From positions 19,170 to 83,169 of the forward strand of contig NW_005178485.1 of the NCBI RefSeq assembly GCF_000350225.1: a DNA stretch of 64,000 nucleotides, written 5' to 3'. How positions within the stretch are numbered: the stretch's first letter is position 1; the number at the start of each line of letters is the position of its first letter. The notes under the pieces were generated by a model, which was not told where the DNA came from, did no database searches, and saw only the letters and a list, made by a program, of their open reading frames with translations. This document shows, piece by piece, positions 20,671-30,908 of the stretch. This DNA is from Chondrus crispus. Lineage: Eukaryota > Rhodophyta > Florideophyceae > Gigartinales > Gigartinaceae. The translations under genes and the position numbers were made by a program.

Positions 20671-21649
20671 GGTCAGGCAGAAGCGGATGGGACCGGGCGG
20701 GCATCGATGGCGGAAGGCAGAAGGGCGTGGGTGGCGGCGGCGAAGCGGCGGGCTCGGCGGGTGGCGGTGGCGAAGCAGCGGGCTGCGTGGGGCTGAGAGG
20801 TTCCGCTGCGCGGCAAGCACGGGTCGTTTGGTGGTGTAATTGGCATCCGAGAGGGTAGCGGCGGCAGTGTGGGAGCCCAGGTGGGTGGCGGCGGGCGGGG
20901 TGGAGGACAGCGATTGAGCTACGACGGGATGCTGCAGCGGGCGGTGCAAGAGAATGTGCGCAGACGGGAAGGGACGGGGAGTGGGCTTTTCGAAAGGGGT
21001 TAGAAAAGTGGGAGAGAATTGGAGAAGCTAGCGCAGTGGGAGTGCGGGGAGGATTCAGAGGCCTTCCAAAGCGTTGGTGGTTAGCTCAACGGAGGCGGCG
21101 AGGGATGGCCGCGGCGGCATGGTGGGTGGGAGGGCAGAGAGAGGGAAAAGGATATGAGCAAAGCAAGGAAGAATGTGATTAACGAAGTGGTGGAGATTCG
21201 AAGTGGTGGGTATAGAGGGGGAATAGAGGAAACTGGATGCCGGCGGGGGTCAAGAGGCAGGAAAGAACTGCGTGGAGGAAAAGTGACGAAATTGGATTGA
21301 TTGTGGATCTCATTTAGAAACATGGACGGCAAAGATCAAGAAGGCCAAGGGAGAAGAGATTGAGGGTGTAGAAGGAGAATTTAGCGGCAACTGTGGGGTG
21401 TCAGAGGAGTGCTGTATGACCGAGGGACTCTGATGGGTGATTGCTTGTGGCGAAGACGAGGAGCACCGGGCAGTATCCATACACACAGACACGCACAGAC
21501 ACTCACAGACATGCAATCACATACACACAAATGTTGATTAGACGGCAGAGACAAGTGAGCTCCTTGCGCGCTATGCGCGCCGATCCAATTATGTTACCCG
21601 TGAAGTCAAAGAGAGTGGTTAAATAAATCTCTTCTCTGAAGTTTAGTCT

Positions 21650-22620
21650 TTCTCTCCACGTCTTACTCCAGCACGTTTTCGCTCAGGAATCAGACGCCAT
21701 ATCCCAGTCGTCTGCATCTCATCATACTGCCATCCAACCATGTTATGTGTGCACTTACTGCGTCTTACTGCGTCTCCGAAATGTGGTCCCACCTTCACGT
21801 CCCACACTCGCACACTGTTTTCCAGGATGTAGATACTGCAAGTATTCTGTTCGCACTTTTCGCAACCATAACCACTTTTTCCGCGCTTCCAGAAAATAAA
21901 CGAACGACCTGTAGCCCCGTCATTATGTCCCTCACTCCGAAACTGGCATCGAATGGTCAGTAAACTAAATGTATTCAGGGCGCACTTATGGCAACAGTAC
22001 GCACCCGATTCATGTGTCCAGAGGGTTCGTTCTTGTCATGCGCTTTCATTTCTATGTCCCAGACCTGCGCATTCTAGTTCCAAGATCAAGACACCCCATC
22101 CCGTCCGTCGCCATTCGTCTGCGAGGTATCCAACTTTTCGGTGTTTCCAATTGATACGTCGCCACCTTGTGCTCCCTTCTCTATATCTTTCACTGGCAAG
22201 TTACAAATATCCGATCCTCGCTTCAAAACCCTTCCCCCCACACACATCGCCCGAATACGCACAACGTTCGCGTATCCAAAGAGTGTAGACCTACCTTGCG
22301 ATCTTTCGGTCCGTGTCAACCCCGCGCGATTTTGTAAGACAATTCTGGATGGCAAATGTCTTTCTTCTGCACTCATCCCGACGCAACCGCCCTCGTTCCA
22401 TGCGTCTCGTTAATGTGTCCCTGTTTTCCGGTCCTAATACAAATCCAACGCCTACACGGACTTGCCCCAGCATCCACATGCCACTCATCATTCATCCGAA
22501 TTCATCTGAACTCTGAGAAAATCTGTCGTATCTCCAGGTGAAGCGTTCTCGATGAGTGTCCCTGTTTGCACGTCAAACACTCGCACGCCTATTTCTCCAG
22601 ATACCACTCGCTGCCCTTCA
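21650..22620 (-). pseudogene. Captured WD40-repeat gene fragment
   Basis: Reading the minus strand gives separated WD40 repeat ends in different frames: 'RVVSGEIGVRVFDVQTGTLI' (about 22510-22606), 'NAQVWDIEM' with 'HMNRVRTVAIS' (about 21975-22090), and 'NSVRVWDVKVGPHF' (about 21770-21835). The spacing of a few hundred bases fits repeats of a beta-propeller with some lost. Frameshifts and stops make it non-functional. WD40 propellers are protein-interaction scaffolds; the parent gene cannot be named. It lies wholly inside the TIR element, so it was probably picked up by it. Confidence 0.65.
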
Positions 22621-23255
22621 CTCTGGAGCCCCGCACTCGACAACCTGAGTCCTTCTTTCACTTCATCGTTTACCCCTCACACAATCCTGCCTGTGCCGCG
22701 CACCTCTTTCCCCCACTCACGTAAACGTCTCCCTTCTCCGCTTCTATACGCCCTCACGCCCCACCACCTCTCACGGCTTCGAATCCCGACCACTTCGAAT
22801 CCCCACCACTTCTTTTCTCACTTCACCTCTCTCACCGCCTTCCTCATTGTACCTCTCTTACCACCTCACTGGATTTCACTCTCGCCCTAGCACTCCTTTG
22901 CTGCTCCCGCTGTGCCCCAAATCCCTCCCAGCCCCCTTTCGCACTTGCACGTTATGCTGCACCGCTTGCTGCACCGCCTGTCTAAATCGAATCACCGGCC
23001 TTGCGTTTTTCTGCACTACTCGCTAACGCTCTCCGTCCCTCACAATCCCTGCGCACTGCTACGATCTCTTCTTTTCGACCAGATCCGTCTTGCACTGCAC
23101 GATATGGCCACCCACCTGATGCACTGCATTCTGTCGCCTTGACGTCCTTCATTAAGCACGCCGCCCTCGATGAGGCCATCGACGGGGCGCGCGATCAGCG
23201 CGTCGTTGCAGCCAACGTCCCCTAGAGGCAGAGTTCTGCCTGAGCGCCGCCCATT

Positions 23256-23473
23256 CTCTGCACTCCTGCCGCCGCCATGGTGGTCGCCGTTTCTGAACAT
23301 ATACAGAATATTTTGAATTTCTCGCGCGGTGGGGAATGGTTGAAACATTGCTGAAATGTGGGACCTGGCTCTTTGAGGACTAAGAGCTCTGATTGGCTGA
23401 AAAAGGTGGGACCGATGAATCGGAGCCATCCATTCTCCTACATGATTTACTCGTAGAATATGACCGCCCCCAA
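23256..23473 (-). repeat. Right terminal inverted repeat with 120-bp insertion
   Basis: Reverse complement of the left TIR, interrupted between GAATTT (~23320) and CATGATTTACTC (~23442). Confidence 0.7.
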
Positions 23474-25082
23474 TAAACGGACAGCTATTGATGCAGGAGA
23501 CTGGTAGTGTAATGCGAGGGTGCACGTCTCCAGAATGTTTCTGAGTTTCGCAGAAAAAGTTGCTCAAACTTTCGGCAGCACTTTGGGAACCTTTGAAACT
23601 TCAGAAACATTCATCAACCTTTTCAAAGATGCCGGATCGCATTACAGCTCCGATCCTGGGTGGATGGAAATATTCCATCATTGAGGCCTTTCTTGCAGGA
23701 TCCAATGAGGTCCACCACCGGGTCCAATGGGAGTGCCGTTTGAGGCGAATATCAGAAAAATCAATTGTTAACCAGGATTTTACGGAGCCATGAGCCCTGG
23801 TAGTTGGGACCAAAGTTGTATGGCTCTGGGTCACAGGCTCTGGTACCAGGGCCATTAGTGGGACGTATTCTCCTGAATGCGACTCCGTCACCTGCACGCT
23901 GTCCCAGTCGGCCGGGCGTCTCCCCCCCTCCACGAGCGCTGACAAACGCGGTGACGCTGCGCCGCCGGCCTCCCTTCCGGTCTTCCTGGAGCTGATGGAC
24001 GACTCCGACGCCCGCCCTCACACGCCAAAGCGCGCCGCCTCGCCGACCTCTCGCCGCGCTTTATCGTACGCTGGCCAGGTGCGCGTGTACGCGCCGCTTT
24101 CCCGCGCAGTGCGGACGCCATGGTCGCGGCTGTGGCGGCCGCGTTCGCGCGCCCCCAAGGCCGTTATCAACCGCGCCGCAACGCTCCACGTACCGACGCC
24201 TTCTTCACGCCCTGCGAGGCCCTCCTCGCAGAGACGGACCGCACCGTCGAGCACGACCACGATGACGCCCCATCGCCCGAGCATGGGTCTGAGAAAAGGG
24301 GAACGAAATTTGTCGCCCCCTCGATCGAATCAAGGGAATTCGACTCCCGTTCGATAACGGGAGCAACGGTAAAGGATAGGGAGAGGAGACTTCATGCGGA
24401 GGGGCTCCCCGACTCTTCCCCAAGATATACACGAAAGGTTCGGACCGTGACACCAACGCCACTGAAGGGAGGATGGAAAATAACGTCTGAGTGCAAACGC
24501 CCAAGGCTCGGCGTCGGGACGGACAAGACCCTGACGACACATTGCGGGCGAGATCGGCATCCTCCCGACGAGGACCGAAGCACGCTCATACACCCGCGCT
24601 CTGCGTGGTACCACCTCCGGACCGTCAGTACAGCCCCGTAAGGACCATTTGGTCAATCGGAGCTCGTCGAATTCCGGTCGAGCCGGACAACCATCTCATC
24701 CGAGCTCGCGCGTTAACCCCTCACCGCGTTTCTCCCCCAGATGCGCCGTCCACCTTGGACCAGACGAGGAGGTCGCGTGCAGAGGGAGGCAACGGGGGGA
24801 AAGCGCAGCGGCGGCCGGGGAGAACGCCGCAACACGGGAAGGCAGGGCACGTTCGCGCGACGCCGTACCACTCCTCTGCGCGTGCCAGCGACGACGCAAG
24901 CCCGCGCTACAGCCGACGATAAGGACGTCGGCGAACAAAGGCGCGTGGCAGCGACGACGCAATCCTGCGCTAAAGAAGGGGCCTCGACACAGACGGGAGC
25001 GAAAGAGAAGGAGGTGCCCTATTGGCTTTTACTGTGAACGAGTCGGACCTCTCCGACACCGGACCACGACAGACCTACGGGC
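23474..25082. other. Element 1 3' region downstream of the cargo gene, no gene recognised
   Basis: Contains a hairpin with 12-bp arms (23533-23544 and 23601-23612, GAATGTTTCTGA). From about 23880 the sequence becomes GC-rich like the rest of element 1. Open frames on both strands have no recognisable domains. The equivalent stretch in element 2 is 60695-63943. Confidence 0.45.
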
Positions 25083-27604
25083 TCAACGGCTCGTGCCGTT
25101 GGTGGGCCCCGCAGAGCTGGGATTATAGGCGCTCGGGGGGCAATACCCAGGGTACCGAGGGGTCTCCGAACCTCGCTCCCCGAACGAAGGCACTGCACCC
25201 GGACGAGGCTGTGTGTAGTGAGGCGCGTGCCCCGTGTAGGGAACGCGACCCCCTCCGGCAGAGGGTTCGTACCCAAAGCCCTCATAGGGGTCTCGCCTCC
25301 CCGTGGTCGGCTGCGCGTTGAATGAAGGAGCTGCGAGTGCAGACGCCCCACGAAGGGCATCCCGCTCTCCCCGGTAACGATCACGCTCGCTCGCCGTCCG
25401 TTCGAGGAGGCTTCCCTGCTCACGGAGGGACCCGCGCATCGCCGTTAGCTCGGCCCGAATGCGCCCCAACTCCGACGAGCTGGACGCCCGTTCTGCCTCG
25501 ATCCGACGCGTTTCCTCGCTTCGAGCTAAATACCAGCTTGAGAGCGTGCTAAGTAGGCGCTCCACTAGCCACGGACGATCTCAAGCGTACCCGAGGGCAC
25601 GGATCAATATGGGAATGGCCCGAAGGTCGCTCCGCTCCAACGTCATGCGGCGTACAGAAGTGCCCTCCGGTGGAGCGTGGGTCGGGGCCGCATTAAGAGG
25701 AGGCACAGGGGGAACGGGAGGACTGGCCGGCGAGCCCTGGCCGCCCACGGAGGCCGAGGCCTCACGGGCCGGGCTCGCCCCAGCGAGCGCATAAGATGCA
25801 GGCTCGCTGTCTAAGTCACGATAGCGTTTCTTTCGCGACAAGCGCGAGGCGGAGCCGACTCCCCCCCTCCCCCGGAGCGCCGAGGAGAAGGCGCCACGAC
25901 CGACGGTCGTGCTACAAAGGAGTCGGAACGGTGGTCGTACACCAACAAGGAGGACTGTATGCCGGTCGTGAAGTCCGTCCAGTGACGAAGGTGACGATAT
26001 CCGACGTCACATGCCCGGTGCATCAGCTCGAGAGCAAAGGCATAAGTCCAGGGCACATGGAGGGAACTCCGCTCGAGCGGATGGAGCGGTACGTCGGGGA
26101 GATCCCAAGCTATTCTCCCTAAGTGGGCTAATACGCCAGTGGGTTGTACGAACACCCTTCCATGGATTGAGACTTCGTTCATGAAGGCATTACCAACCGC
26201 CCATGCCCATTCCCTTTCGACGTTGTACATCAGATCGAGATGCGAGGGATGCCTGGGGTCAGCACAAGCAGCTCCGAAGTGCTTTAAGGCGTAAGGAAGT
26301 AGGGGGTGCACTCCCAACGAAGGGAGGGCATCCCTCACTGCTTCGGGGAGGGGCGGAAAGTCGCGTGGCGATAGGCCATCGGCAAAAACAGCCGACCGGA
26401 AGACACGTCCGTCTGCCTCCCGCGAATGCCGATATGCTGCCCAATCGTGTGGGGCAATGGCGACGTGGTGTAGCCTCATGAGTGAGCAGGCCGACTTCTG
26501 CAAGGCCACACGCGCCTTCGAATAGGCAAAGGGGCGGGGGCTCACATACAGCCCCGAGACAGAAGGCAGGACGAACTCCCGCGGGCTCGTTGGCTCGTGG
26601 TGAAGGAGATAGTCCGCCATTCGGTCGACGTATTCGACTTCGGGCAAGCTGTAGGCAAAAGTGCGATCACCGACAATCGCCGCAGGGATCTGGTAGGCGG
26701 CGCCGCCGCCCTCCGCGAGGAGACGGCCCAACACAAGAGTGGCTTCCTCTCCCCGCCCCGCCTCGTATACCTTCCGTACGCGTAATAAGTCCGAACGGAG
26801 GGACCTACGCGTCGGCAGCTCAGCAACGGTGACCCCCAAGCGGGCATGACGACACCAATAAAAGCGGAGGCGATCGAGAGGAAGCGGGGTCAAGCGTTCG
26901 AGTGGGACCCCGAACCACTCGGAGACCCCGGCCCCTCCGTCCATGCCAGACCGTACTGTGCGAAGGGGCGGAGGCGGCTGCACTCTCGCCGATACCGAAG
27001 GCAGTAAGCCGGCTTGCCGCGACGCCAAGCTGTCGAGAGGAGGAGATCCAGGGGTCATGCGACCGCCCGATGTCGGGACGAGCTCGACAGAAGACGACGA
27101 CGCGCGTGAACCACGAACCCTCTGAAAGGGCTGAGGGGTAGACCACGGACGCGCGACCGCGCCGGAACGAACCGGGACGTCTCCCTCGGGGGGGACGAAG
27201 CCGGCGACGGTCGGCAAGGGGGGACCGAGCGCCCCCGACGGAGTCACGGAGGGCGAGGGATGAGGAGCAACCGACCTTCTTGGCGCAGAGGGGACAGCGA
27301 GGGGAGTGGAGGACGGACTCGCGAGAGAGGACGACATACTCGCGTGGAACTCGAGATTCCCTGACGACAGTGGAACGACCACAGTAGCAGGGGGGGTGAA
27401 GCAAGAGCTCGGCGGCAAGGATCGGAAACCCCCAACCCGCGGGAAAACGAGGGGCGGACAAGGGAGCGGGACGTGCGAGGGAAGCGCAACCACGCAAACA
27501 CCGGGGAACGGGGAGACACGTGACGAACGGGGTGGGACGAATGGAACCTTGGTCAAGTCAAGATCAACGTGAGACGCGTCCGACAGGGCTCTCCCTACAA
27601 GCAC
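25083..27604 (-). pseudogene. Antisense cargo protein of element 1 (novel family, copy 1)
   Basis: Encoded opposite to gag-pol, ending 38 bp from the 3' LTR. The frame opens at 27604; a better start is the ATG at 27337 (residue 90 of the frame), as the other copy also begins with a short Ser/Pro-rich leader. Order: Pro/Ser-rich N-terminus; a globular domain (~26000-26900) with 'GDRTFAYSLPEVEY', 'GLYVSPRPFAYSKARVALQK', 'LPSLGVHPLLPYALKHFGAA' and 'EREWAWAVGNAFMNE'; a basic 'KKRYRDLD' segment; a Pro-rich linker; a coiled coil ('ERDRYRGERDALRG'); C-terminus 'YPGYCPPSAYNPSS'. There is one frameshift near 25840 and a stop at 25581-25583. The same motifs in the same order are in element 2, so it was under selection as a protein. 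Function unknown; not similar to Gag, Pol or a known envelope. Confidence 0.8.
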
Positions 27605-27606
27605 CC

Positions 27607-27641
27607 GTGAACGTGGACGTTCACGCTTGAGGGGGGGGGCG
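27607..27641 (+). promoter_or_regulatory. Hairpin and polypurine tract before the 3' LTR of element 1
   Basis: Hairpin GTGAACG-TGGA-CGTTCAC (27607-27624), then CTTGAGGGGGGGGG (to 27639) directly before the LTR. The G tract is the plus-strand primer for reverse transcription. The hairpin and CTTGAG duplicate the end of pol at 16580-16605. Confidence 0.85.
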
Positions 27642-28342
27642 TGTAGTATAACCCCCCCTGGGGCCTTTTTAGTTAGATTAGATCAACAACAGGATCCCCT
27701 ACTGTAGAGCTCGACCCTCTACAGTACAACCGCTCGTGTCCACGTGTACACCACGGGGACAAGGGACACGCCCATACACGTGCACACGTGTACCACGCGC
27801 GAACGAAGCGCGCACGCACCAAGGGTAATACGTGTACTGTCAGCCTCGACATAGCTGACAGTATTACAGTGCAGGCCGACCTGCACTACAGTAGTCCACT
27901 ACAGTACCTCGGTACTGTAGTGTTATGATAGATTGTCTTGTATATTAAATATAGTGCGGACCGACGGCGGCGGGGAGGGACAAGCACGGGCTTGTCCTCA
28001 ACCGACCGCCAAGGTCAGTCCACCCAGCTTATTCTAAACGTCGCCTTTGCTCTTCGCGCGCGTTTAGTCGGAGCCGAGCCGGAGTGGACGCGCAGCACGC
28101 GGGCGAGCACGGAACCGCCTCCGCCCGTCAGCACTGGTACGTCACCCAGTGCTGCTCCGGGGCGTCGAGGCGTCGATCTGCTCGTGCGTGCGCGCGTCCC
28201 TGCTCGCTCCCGCTCTACCAACGCTACCCCGGCCCGAGCCCGGTTCCGTAGCTGGTTGGCCCGCTTCACCCCTTCTCCGATCCGGGGTCTACAGGTCGAA
28301 CTGCGCATACACCTCCAGTCGTCTGGGGGTGTTTATGCTACA
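27642..28342 (+). repeat. Element 1 3' LTR (701 bp)
   Basis: End-to-end copy of 8533-9236 with about 15 substitutions or small indels. Followed by CGCCC, the target duplication. Confidence 0.93.
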
Positions 28343-28667
28343 CGCCCCGCTTGTCTCGCTCGAACCGTCCTCCTGATCCCCCACCCAACATCCCCGACAC
28401 TGGCTACGTCTCACTTGAACCACCAGACATCCCTGGATCAAACGTTCCCCCGGTCCCGTAACCACCTACGCCCGCTACTGTCGGGCGGTGCCGCGCATCC
28501 ACAGTGTGCGCGCACACTTTGGATGATGCAGTCTTGGGATCTGGGGGCCGGTCCGCGCAATTGCCACGTGTAGCGTAGAAATCATATCCAAGGCGCAACC
28601 TCCGTCCCTTTTCCTATGTCCCTGTACGCTATGTTAGTGTTGAGTGGTTGCGATGGAGTGAGCCTGC
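28343..28667. other. Right flank of element 1, no gene recognised
   Basis: Contains the near-perfect palindrome 28496-28525 (CATCCACAGTGTGCGCGC...), which matches the 30-bp palindrome at 18109-18138 in the element 1 interior. Confidence 0.5.
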
Positions 28668-30263
28668 TCAATCGTGCTCCGGTTCGACCGCCGCTTTCAA
28701 CGCCGATCCATCTGCCTCAGCTTGACCGCCTCTCTTTGGCATGCATAGGCCAATGCTGCCTTTACGTTCGTCGTACAGCCTGACAATCGCCTCTGGTAAT
28801 GCGGTTTCGGGGGTCCACCTTGGTGAGGCGCGTCCGCGAAGTTGTACCCTGAACCACCGCTCCGGCATTCCCGTCCTGGGGCACGGCCGCTCTCTTACTG
28901 CAGTGATCCTCTGCAGTAACCTAAGCCCGTCTGGGAAGACATCTTCCTTCGGATCTGCTGTCTGCACAGCCTCCTTCGATATGGGCCTGAGGCGGTTTGG
29001 GTGCACCCGCGCACTTACCTCTCCGATTTCTGACCGTAGGCTGTAGCTCACCTTTGACAGCTCCTGCTCCACAACGTAGGGTCCGAACCAGGAGGAAACT
29101 AGCTTGTTTCCCTCCTTGCTGACGAGATCAGGAGCCCATACCATAACGCGATCCCCGGGCTGCAGGCCCAAGTCCCCCACACTGCGATCGTACTGAATTG
29201 CTTCTCTTCTGCGCGCCTTCATTCCTTGAGTCAAAAGCCTTGAGTGGAGCTCCTGGAGGTGCCTTGAAGTGCTGTAAGGCCCTTCCATCACCCTGTCCGC
29301 CTCCACTTCCCCCAAGCCATAAACGCCTCTATCCCGAACATCGCCTCAAAGGGCGATAACTGAGTCGCCTCGGGCACCCCGGTGTTGTACCGCAGGCAAG
29401 CTAGGGATACGTGGAGGTCCTAGTCGTCTTGCCCAGTGCACACGAAGCAGGCTAGATCCTGTGCGAGAGTCCGGTTCCACCACTTTACGCAGCCGTCTGC
29501 TTGCGGATGGAACGCGGAGGTCGTGACCCGTTTCGTGCCCAGCTGCTCAGCCATGCTCGACACTACCTTTCCAATAAAATTTGGGCCCCTGTCGGAGAGG
29601 AGCGTTTCCATCGCGCCGAAGATGGAGACCCTCTCGTCCAGGATTTTCCTTGCTACCGTCTCCGCTTTCTCATCGGGAATGGGCACCGCGCGAGCGAACC
29701 GTAAAACTGTCAATCATTACCAGAACCTTGACGTTCCCGGCCTGCGTCCGTGGGGTCATTGTCTGCACGTCGACGGCGACCTGCTGAAAACGGCGGCCGG
29801 GATGGTAAGCCTTCATTCGCGCACCCCTTCGGGGCCTCGCCGCCTTTGCAGAGGTGCAGGCGACGCATTGCGCAATCTTCTTCCGGACGTCTCTCTTCCA
29901 TGACGGCCACCAGTAGCGCCCCCTGACGCATGCTTCCGTCCGCCTGAGGCCGTAATGCCCGTTCATGCGGGATCCGTGCACGAAATGTAGCACGGCACCC
30001 ACCAATTGCGGCGGAACCATTAAGCGGCAGGCGCTTCCGGGACCTCCTGGGCTGAAGCAGAGCAAGTCGTTGTTTGTCATACTGTACCTGCCACTCCCAT
30101 CACATTCGACCCACTCGCCGGGGTCACCAAATGCTTCAAGCTGGGCCTCTCGAAACTGCTCGGCTGTGGGCCCTCCTCCCAAGGCCCCGACAGTCACGAC
30201 AGTCGCAACCTCTTCTGTTTGCTGGTTTCCCCTCTCCAGGAGCTCAATCGGGGCGGAACAGCG
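28668..30263 (-). pseudogene. Element 0: gypsy-type integrase remnant interrupted by element 2
   Basis: Minus-strand reading from the LTR junction at 30263 gives an integrase zinc finger ('FVHGSRMNGHYGLRRTEACV', 'KKIAQCVACTSAK'). The core follows ('VAVDVQTM', 'LLSDRGPNFIG'); where the catalytic Glu should be, the sequence is 'HPQADGCVKWWNRTL', Lys replacing Glu. A C-terminal region with a GPY motif ('SWFGPYVVEQ') ends at 28668. Frameshifts occur near 29700 and 29330. It belongs to a different gypsy family from elements 1-3 and lacks their chromodomain. The upstream part of pol must lie on the far side of element 2, beyond the window. Confidence 0.85.
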
Positions 30264-30873
30264 TGTAGTATAATCACCCCCAACGACGACGGGGGTGAGT
30301 ACTGACAGTTCGGAAAGACCCCGATCGGCGGGAAGATAGAAGCACGGCCCACCCACGATACCGAGCACGGGCTCGGGGTAGCGGTGGTAGAGCGGGATCG
30401 GGGAGGAGACGCGCACGCGCGAGCGGTTCTACGCCTCGACGCCCCGGAGCGGTACTGCGTGGCGATCCAGTACCGACGGGCGGAGGCGGAGCCGGCTCGT
30501 GGGCGTGCTGCGCGTGTCCTCAACCCGCGCGCGGTGCTACTTCTAGGTAAAACGGACGGAAATACCTGAGAGTAAGCGAGCGGACCAAGGTGGAGGATCC
30601 TTGACAAGTCCGTGCTTGTCCCCCTCCACCGCCGGCGGTCCGCTCATATTTAATATCCAGAGTTCCCTATCATAACATTACAGTAGTGCAGGTCGGCCTG
30701 CACTGTAGTGCTGTCAGCCGTCGGGGCTGCCAGCACACGTGTCGTACACGTGTGTGCGTGCGCCTCCGTACACGTAGGGTACACGTGTGCGCGCGCACTG
30801 AGGTACTGTAGAGCTCGGGCTCTACAGTTATAGATCTAATCTAAATCTAATTCCGGGAGGGGGATATGCTACA
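30264..30873 (-). repeat. Element 2 3' LTR (610 bp)
   Basis: On the minus strand it begins TGTAGC and ends TACTACA. It is recognisably related to the element 1 LTR in the stem-loop cluster, the TATTAAATAT box and the GC-rich part, but clearly diverged. It is not a solo LTR: different sequence lies on its two sides and one side has a polypurine tract. Confidence 0.85.
30646..30656 (-). promoter_or_regulatory. TATA-like box of element 2 LTR
   Basis: ATATTAAATAT on the minus strand, at the position matching 8835-8846 of element 1. Confidence 0.45.
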
Positions 30874-30908
30874 TGGCCCCCCTCTCAAGTGTGGACGTCC
30901 GCGTCCAC
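30874..30908 (-). promoter_or_regulatory. Polypurine tract and hairpin of element 2
   Basis: On the minus strand: hairpin GTGGACG-CGGA-CGTCCAC, then CTTGAGAGGGGGGCCA, then the LTR. The hairpin differs from that of element 1 by paired changes that keep the stem. Confidence 0.8.

Larger units (their letters stand above)
20582..23473. mobile_element. 2.9-kb transposon with long diverged terminal inverted repeats
   Basis: The left end (TTGGGCGGTCACATTCTACA, then ATGAGTAAATCATG) and the reverse complement of the right end match for about 90 bp, up to the shared segment CGCCGTTTCTGAA / TTCAGAAACGGCG. The right arm has a ~120-bp insertion. Weaker inverted similarity continues inward, for example 21190-21215 against 22790-22815. 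TAAA flanks both ends (20578-20581 and 23474-23477), a likely 4-bp (or TAA 3-bp) target duplication. Long TIRs around a gene fragment and no visible transposase make it a non-autonomous, gene-capturing element in the manner of Pack-type elements. Superfamily not determined. Confidence 0.7.
8533..28342 (+). mobile_element. Element 1: complete 19.8-kb Ty3/gypsy chromovirus with antisense cargo gene
   Basis: LTRs 8533-9236 and 27642-28342 both run TGTAGT...CTACA and are flanked by a perfect 5-bp duplication, CGCCC at 8528-8532 and 28343-28347. That proves a single insertion bounded by these LTRs. Order: LTR, primer-binding site (9238), gag (9313-11880), protease-RT-RNase H-integrase-chromodomain (12021-16603), an internal hairpin plus polypurine-like tract (16580-16611), an 8.5-kb 3' region with a nested DNA transposon, a minus-strand cargo gene (25083-27604), a second hairpin plus polypurine tract (27607-27639), then LTR. 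Integrase after RNase H with a C-terminal chromodomain makes it a Ty3/gypsy chromovirus. Gag and pol carry frameshifts and stops. The LTRs differ at about 15 positions (~98% identity by eye). Confidence 0.9.

Noticed and set aside
24120..25128. Several plus-strand frames of 100-170 codons
   Set aside because: Arg/Pro/Ala-rich GC-driven frames overlapping each other, with no domain or conserved counterpart in element 2.
25811..27604. Dismissing the antisense frame as a GC-driven random ORF
   Set aside because: Ordered motif conservation with the interrupted plus-strand copy in element 2 makes a real protein far more likely.
27642..28342. 5' LTR of a second element reading rightwards
   Set aside because: No primer-binding site follows it. 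A polypurine tract precedes it and CGCCC matches the left flank of 8533, so it is the 3' LTR of element 1.
30264..30873. Solo LTR
   Set aside because: No target duplication across the LTR, and one side has hairpin, polypurine tract and internal sequence. The matching pol end at 63954 indicates a 3' LTR of a larger element.
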